A DNA stretch of 8,940 bases from Flavobacteriaceae bacterium (GTDB taxonomy: Bacteria > Bacteroidota > Bacteroidia > Flavobacteriales > Flavobacteriaceae). The notes beneath the pieces were generated by a model. That model had not been told where the DNA came from, did not search any database, and saw only the letters and a program-made list of their open reading frames with translations. This document shows, piece after piece, positions 5,975 to 8,940 of the stretch; within the stretch, counting starts at the first letter, position 1, and each line of letters opens with the position of its first letter. The DNA lies in NCBI GenBank assembly GCA_016763595.1, contig JAESTN010000307.1:1-8940 (forward strand), given 5' to 3'. The position numbers were made by a program, and so were the translations under genes.

Positions 5975-7323
5975 TAATACATAATTTTAATTGGCTTAAT
6001 TTCCTCTTGTCTTTCATTCACATATTCATGTTTACCATCGCCAAAAAAGCCTGCTTCTTCTAACATAATACGAATGTCTTTTTGCCATTCTTTTATGGCA
6101 ACTGTTACATTTAATTCGATTGCATAAACAGTATTGTTATGAAGCGAATAATCGCCTCTAACCGGTACACCATTTTGCGAATCCCACATGCCTATAGTTG
6201 TTCCAGCGCTATGCCCAAAATTACCTAAAGGATGTGAATAAATAGCAGGTTTTAATCCTTCTTTTTTTGCTTGACTTAAGGACGTTAATAATATCTCATT
6301 TCCAGTTTTACCAGTTTGCATGGTCGTTGTTAATATGTCTTGCAATCTATTTCCTTTCTTAAATGCTTCTGCTAAAAATTTTGGCACTTCAGTTTCTTTT
6401 TTTCTTAATACGTACCCGTGTTGTTGACAATCTGTATTCAACCCTACATAACTAATTCCGAAATCACAGTGTAATAAATCACCGGGTAAAATCACTTGAT
6501 CATTTCCTGTTTTTGTAAATGAATAGATATGTGATTTTAAAGGTTCATTACTTCTTTGAACATCTATTGTTGGATGAAACCAAGTTTGTAATCCTAATTC
6601 CGTGACTTTCTGACGCATCCACCAAACAACATCTTCTGTTGTAGTTTTCCCTGGGATAATAACCTTATTAGAAAATGCTTCGTCAATAATATTGTGGGTA
6701 ATTAGAACTAGCCTTTTATACAGCTTCATTTCTTTGGCCGTTCTCGTTTCTATCCAACCGATAGCTAATTTTTCTGCAGAGACAATTTTTTTTCTGTTAT
6801 TAACACTTAAACTTTCTAAAAACTCATCATGATCCGTTTTAACCAAGCCATCTGCTAATGCAAAGTGTTTAGAAATATTAATTCCAATTTTATCAGGGTT
6901 CCGTTCTTCAATTATTCTACTCAAAGCATTCCATTGATTTGGTTCTTTTTCTTTATTCCATGCAGATTTTATGTTTTTCCCAACATCATATCTTGCAACG
7001 GCTAATTTTTCTATGGTATTTTTCTGTTTGTTTCTATAGAATACTAAAATGGTTCTTCTTCTTGCATTTAACCATACTGAAGGCAACATCGTTTTAATAA
7101 TGGGGTCTTCATTATATTCTCTGGAAATAACAATCCACATATCAATAGCAGCAGCATCCATTAACCCAGGCAATAAATTATTAAATCGATCGTCTATAAT
7201 TTCATCTCTTAACTTTGCCCTATCCTTTTCGTCTAAAATAGTATATGTATTTATTTGAGGTTCCTCTTTCCCGCAAGAAACAAGTAGACAAAAAAGAAAA
7301 AATTTGATAATATATTTATGCAT
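5974..7323 (-). CDS. M24-family metallopeptidase lipoprotein (Xaa-Pro aminopeptidase-like)
   Basis: This is a predicted lipid-anchored peptidase outside the cytoplasm. The 449-residue protein opens with a lipoprotein signal peptide, MHKYIIKFFLFCLLVSC, with lipobox LVSC and lipidated C17. An N-terminal creatinase-like domain follows (about 30-190, including DMWIVISREYNEDP and LNARRRTILVFY), then the pita-bread M24 domain (about 195-440). All five expected dinuclear metal ligands can be placed: D287 (CDFG), D298 (NTDCQ), H364 (SHPLG), E403 (AIELN) and E422 (MLEEAG). It should therefore be active, probably on the N-terminal Xaa-Pro bond of peptides, although the substrate is not certain. It is the first gene of the four-gene operon ending with the K+ channel; the promoter should be in 7324-7419. 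The signal peptide starting directly at the ATG supports the chosen start. Confidence 0.92.
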   Translation of the reverse strand: MHKYIIKFFLFCLLVSCGKEEPQINTYTILDEKDRAKLRDEIIDDRFNNLLPGLMDAAAIDMWIVISREYNEDPIIKTMLPSVWLNARRRTILVFYRNKQKNTIEKLAVARYDVGKNIKSAWNKEKEPNQWNALSRIIEERNPDKIGINISKHFALADGLVKTDHDEFLESLSVNNRKKIVSAEKLAIGWIETRTAKEMKLYKRLVLITHNIIDEAFSNKVIIPGKTTTEDVVWWMRQKVTELGLQTWFHPTIDVQRSNEPLKSHIYSFTKTGNDQVILPGDLLHCDFGISYVGLNTDCQQHGYVLRKKETEVPKFLAEAFKKGNRLQDILTTTMQTGKTGNEILLTSLSQAKKEGLKPAIYSHPLGNFGHSAGTTIGMWDSQNGVPVRGDYSLHNNTVYAIELNVTVAIKEWQKDIRIMLEEAGFFGDGKHEYVNERQEEIKPIKIMY

Positions 7324-7419
7324 GGTATAAAATTTAGTGTTTAAATTTAATGTTAAAACTCGAAAAACTTAATGATTATCAAATTATTTTTCAGAACTTA
7401 ACTAAATAAATTTTCGATT
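7324..7419. promoter_or_regulatory. Divergent promoter region, M24 operon and DUF6146 lipoprotein gene
   Basis: These 96 bases must hold the promoters of both outward-facing genes. TATTTTTC at 7385-7392 on the + strand is one mismatch from TAnnTTTG and 28 bases before the ATG at 7420. No exact -7 element was found on the - strand. Position, not motif quality, is the main support. Confidence 0.4.
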
Positions 7420-7833
7420 ATGAAACTTCTAAAACCTATATTTTATCTTTTAAGTATTACTCTATTTATTGCCTGCGGATCGTATTCTAACACTACAAGC
7501 AAGACTACCATTATTAAAGAAGATCCAGTAATCATTGCAAATAAAGCCTTAGAATATGAAATTATTATTATTGATCTAGGATTTACATCTTATTTAAATA
7601 GTATTGCGAGACCAATGAGTTATCATTCACAAACCTATTTACAAAATAAAAACAGAATTTATGTAACTGTCTGGAACAGTAGAGCTCAGAATCCTCAAAG
7701 ATATAATAGTTCTATTTACGAGAATGTAATTGAATACGAAACAAATGTAGATTATGGATTAGAGGTAAATTACAAGTTGTATTGGTACTTTAAATTTGCA
7801 GAGCAAAAATATAAAATGAGACTTAGTTATTAA
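7420..7833 (+). CDS. DUF6146-like lipoprotein
   Basis: This is a 137-residue predicted lipoprotein. The signal peptide MKLLKPIFYLLSITLFIAC has lipobox FIAC with lipidated C19; the following GSYSNT is free of charge. A short Ser/Thr linker leads into a compact domain with LEYEIIIIDLGF, ARPMSYHSQTYLQNKNRIYV, VWNSRAQNPQRYN and VDYGLEVNYKLYWYFKF. I recognise this pattern (YEIIIID.GF, YL.N.NRIYVTEWN, YGLEVNY.LY.YF) as the DUF6146 family of flavobacteria; function is unknown. It is transcribed alone, divergently from the M24 operon. Its stop codon abuts the stop of folA on the other strand with no base between them. The lipid anchor suggests an envelope role, but nothing more can be said. Confidence 0.85.
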   Translation: MKLLKPIFYLLSITLFIACGSYSNTTSKTTIIKEDPVIIANKALEYEIIIIDLGFTSYLNSIARPMSYHSQTYLQNKNRIYVTVWNSRAQNPQRYNSSIYENVIEYETNVDYGLEVNYKLYWYFKFAEQKYKMRLSY

Positions 7834-8328
7834 TTACACTTTTTTATAACGAATAAAACTGTAGTCATATTTATTTTTGTCATCGGCTACAAAACCCTCT
7901 CTAGAAACTTCTTTCCAAATAGCAGTGTCTATTTCTGGAAAAAAAACATCTGCATCAAATGCGTGATGTACTTTTGTTATGTCTAACTGATCTACCAAAT
8001 TAGATGCTATTGTTTGTTTGTAGATTTGCGCACCTCCAATGATGAAAATTTGCTCGTCTTCTTTAGCTACGTCAATTGCTTTTTCAATGCTATCAACCAC
8101 AATACAACCTTCTGCTTTATAGTCTGAGTTTCTGGTGATAATTACTGTTGTTCTGTTTGGTAATGGTTTCCCTATAGATTCGAAAGTATTTCTTCCCATC
8201 AAAATATGATGTCCTGAAGTTACTTTTTTAAACCGTTTTAAATCGGCAGGCAAGTGCCAAATCAAATCGTTGTCCCTCCCTAAAGCGTTGTTATTCGCTA
8301 TTGCTGCAATAATTGTGATTGTACTCAT
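7834..8328 (-). CDS. folA: Dihydrofolate reductase
   Basis: This enzyme reduces dihydrofolate to tetrahydrofolate with NADPH, in the cytoplasm. The 164-residue protein has the normal bacterial length. Landmarks are the N-terminal strand ITIIAAIANNNALGRDNDLIW, then WHLPADLKRFK with catalytic acid D29 (D27 in E. coli), the cofactor motif MGRNTFESIG (44-53), LPNRTTVIITR, and the nucleotide-binding loop IIGGAQIY (96-103). The C-terminal strand pair ends YDYSFIRYKKV. The ATG at 8328 is one base after the thyA stop (TAATATG), so the two genes are co-transcribed and probably translationally coupled. That pairing makes sense because ThyA yields dihydrofolate, which FolA recycles. The protein looks like an ordinary chromosomal, trimethoprim-target enzyme, not a plasmid-borne resistance variant. 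Confidence 0.97.
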   Translation of the reverse strand: MSTITIIAAIANNNALGRDNDLIWHLPADLKRFKKVTSGHHILMGRNTFESIGKPLPNRTTVIITRNSDYKAEGCIVVDSIEKAIDVAKEDEQIFIIGGAQIYKQTIASNLVDQLDITKVHHAFDADVFFPEIDTAIWKEVSREGFVADDKNKYDYSFIRYKKV

Positions 8329-8329
8329 A

Positions 8330-8940
8330 TTAAACTGCTACTTTTCCTTTAATATGTGGATGTGGGTTGTAATCTACCAATTCGAAGTCTTCAAATTTAA
8401 AATCGAATATTGATGTTATATCTGGGTTGATTTTCATGGTTGGCAATGCTCTAACTTCTCTAGACAATTGTAAATCTAATTGTTCTTGATGATTGTTATA
8501 AATATGCGCATCTCCAAACGTATGAATAAACTCTCCTGCTTCATAACCACAAACCTGGGCCATCATCATTGTAAACAACGCATAGGATGCAATATTAAAA
8601 GGGACACCTAAAAAAATATCTGCACTACGTTGGTATAATTGACAAGACAACTTTCCGTCTGCTACATAAAACTGAAAAAAGGCATGACACGGTGGTAAAG
8701 CTGCTTTTCCATTGGCAACATTTTCTGAAAAAGAAATTGAAGTATCTGGCATCACACTTGGGTTCCATGCAGAAACTAACATTCTTCTACTATTAGGATT
8801 GTTTTTTAACGTCTTGATTACTTCTTGCAGTTGATCAATATCATCACTATTCCAATTACGCCATTGATGCCCATAGACCGGACCTAAATCCCCATTTTCA
8901 TCGGCCCAATCATTCCAGATTCTAACACCGTTTTCTTGTA
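8330..8940 (-). CDS. thyA: Thymidylate synthase, 5' end outside window
   Basis: This enzyme converts dUMP and methylenetetrahydrofolate to dTMP and dihydrofolate. The frame continues past the ATG at 8782 to the window edge: the upstream codons read [24 protein letters not shown] in two conserved blocks and NPNSRRM, with the paired arginines that bind the dUMP phosphate across the dimer. The ATG at 8782 is therefore internal, and about 202 residues (the C-terminal three quarters) are visible. The catalytic cysteine is in [12 protein letters not shown] (codon at 8687-8689). Also present are [32 protein letters not shown] and the C-terminal end [10 protein letters not shown]; the final hydrophobic residues normally close over the active site. 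It is upstream of and one base away from folA. Confidence 0.97.
   Translation of the reverse strand, partial: QENGVRIWNDWADENGDLGPVYGHQWRNWNSDDIDQLQEVIKTLKNNPNSRRMLVSAWNPSVMPDTSISFSENVANGKAALPPCHAFFQFYVADGKLSCQLYQRSADIFLGVPFNIASYALFTMMMAQVCGYEAGEFIHTFGDAHIYNNHQEQLDLQLSREVRALPTMKINPDITSIFDFKFEDFELVDYNPHPHIKGKVAV

Noticed and set aside
8780..8782. ATG as the start of thyA
   Set aside because: Conserved thymidylate synthase sequence ([17 protein letters not shown]) continues in frame upstream to the window edge.

Overview
This window is AT-rich chromosomal DNA from a Bacteroidetes bacterium, most likely of the family Flavobacteriaceae. The evidence is the gene content: a DUF6146-type lipoprotein, a two-helix small membrane protein and an M24 lipoprotein peptidase, all of types familiar in flavobacteria. 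Start codons lack Shine-Dalgarno sequences, and one promoter has a Bacteroidetes-type -7 element (TAnnTTTG). The species cannot be fixed from the sequence.

Left part, + strand (1-2877): the 3' part of an M43 (pappalysin-type) zinc metallopeptidase, cut by the window edge; then about 415 bases of AT-rich non-coding DNA; then a complete contractile tail-sheath gene of the type found in extracellular contractile injection systems and phage tails. The sheath gene ends in a good intrinsic terminator. No tube, baseplate, spike or ATPase gene is visible, so the sheath is an orphan within this window.

Middle (2875-3726): a convergent MazG-like nucleotide pyrophosphohydrolase on the - strand and, divergent from it, a 63-residue two-helix membrane protein. 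The promoter of the latter lies inside a perfect 15-bp inverted repeat that runs into its ATG. Next comes a 190-base gap with palindromic pieces that look like a decayed Bacteroidetes intergenic repeat.

Right part: a tight - strand operon (7323 down to 3727) encodes an M24 peptidase lipoprotein, DNA-3-methyladenine glycosylase I (tag), an unknown multi-spanning membrane protein and a KirBac-type potassium channel. Its genes are joined by stop/start overlaps or gaps of 1-2 bases. The channel gene is frameshifted near its 5' end: its conserved N-terminus (4645-4546) is intact but in another frame from the pore and cytoplasmic domain. Beyond it, a + strand DUF6146-like lipoprotein meets a second - strand operon, thyA-folA, which makes dTMP and recycles the dihydrofolate formed. 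thyA is cut by the right edge.

The points most worth following are the KirBac frameshift, the orphan sheath gene, and the inverted repeat over the small-protein promoter. No CRISPR array, tRNA, rRNA or insertion sequence was seen.
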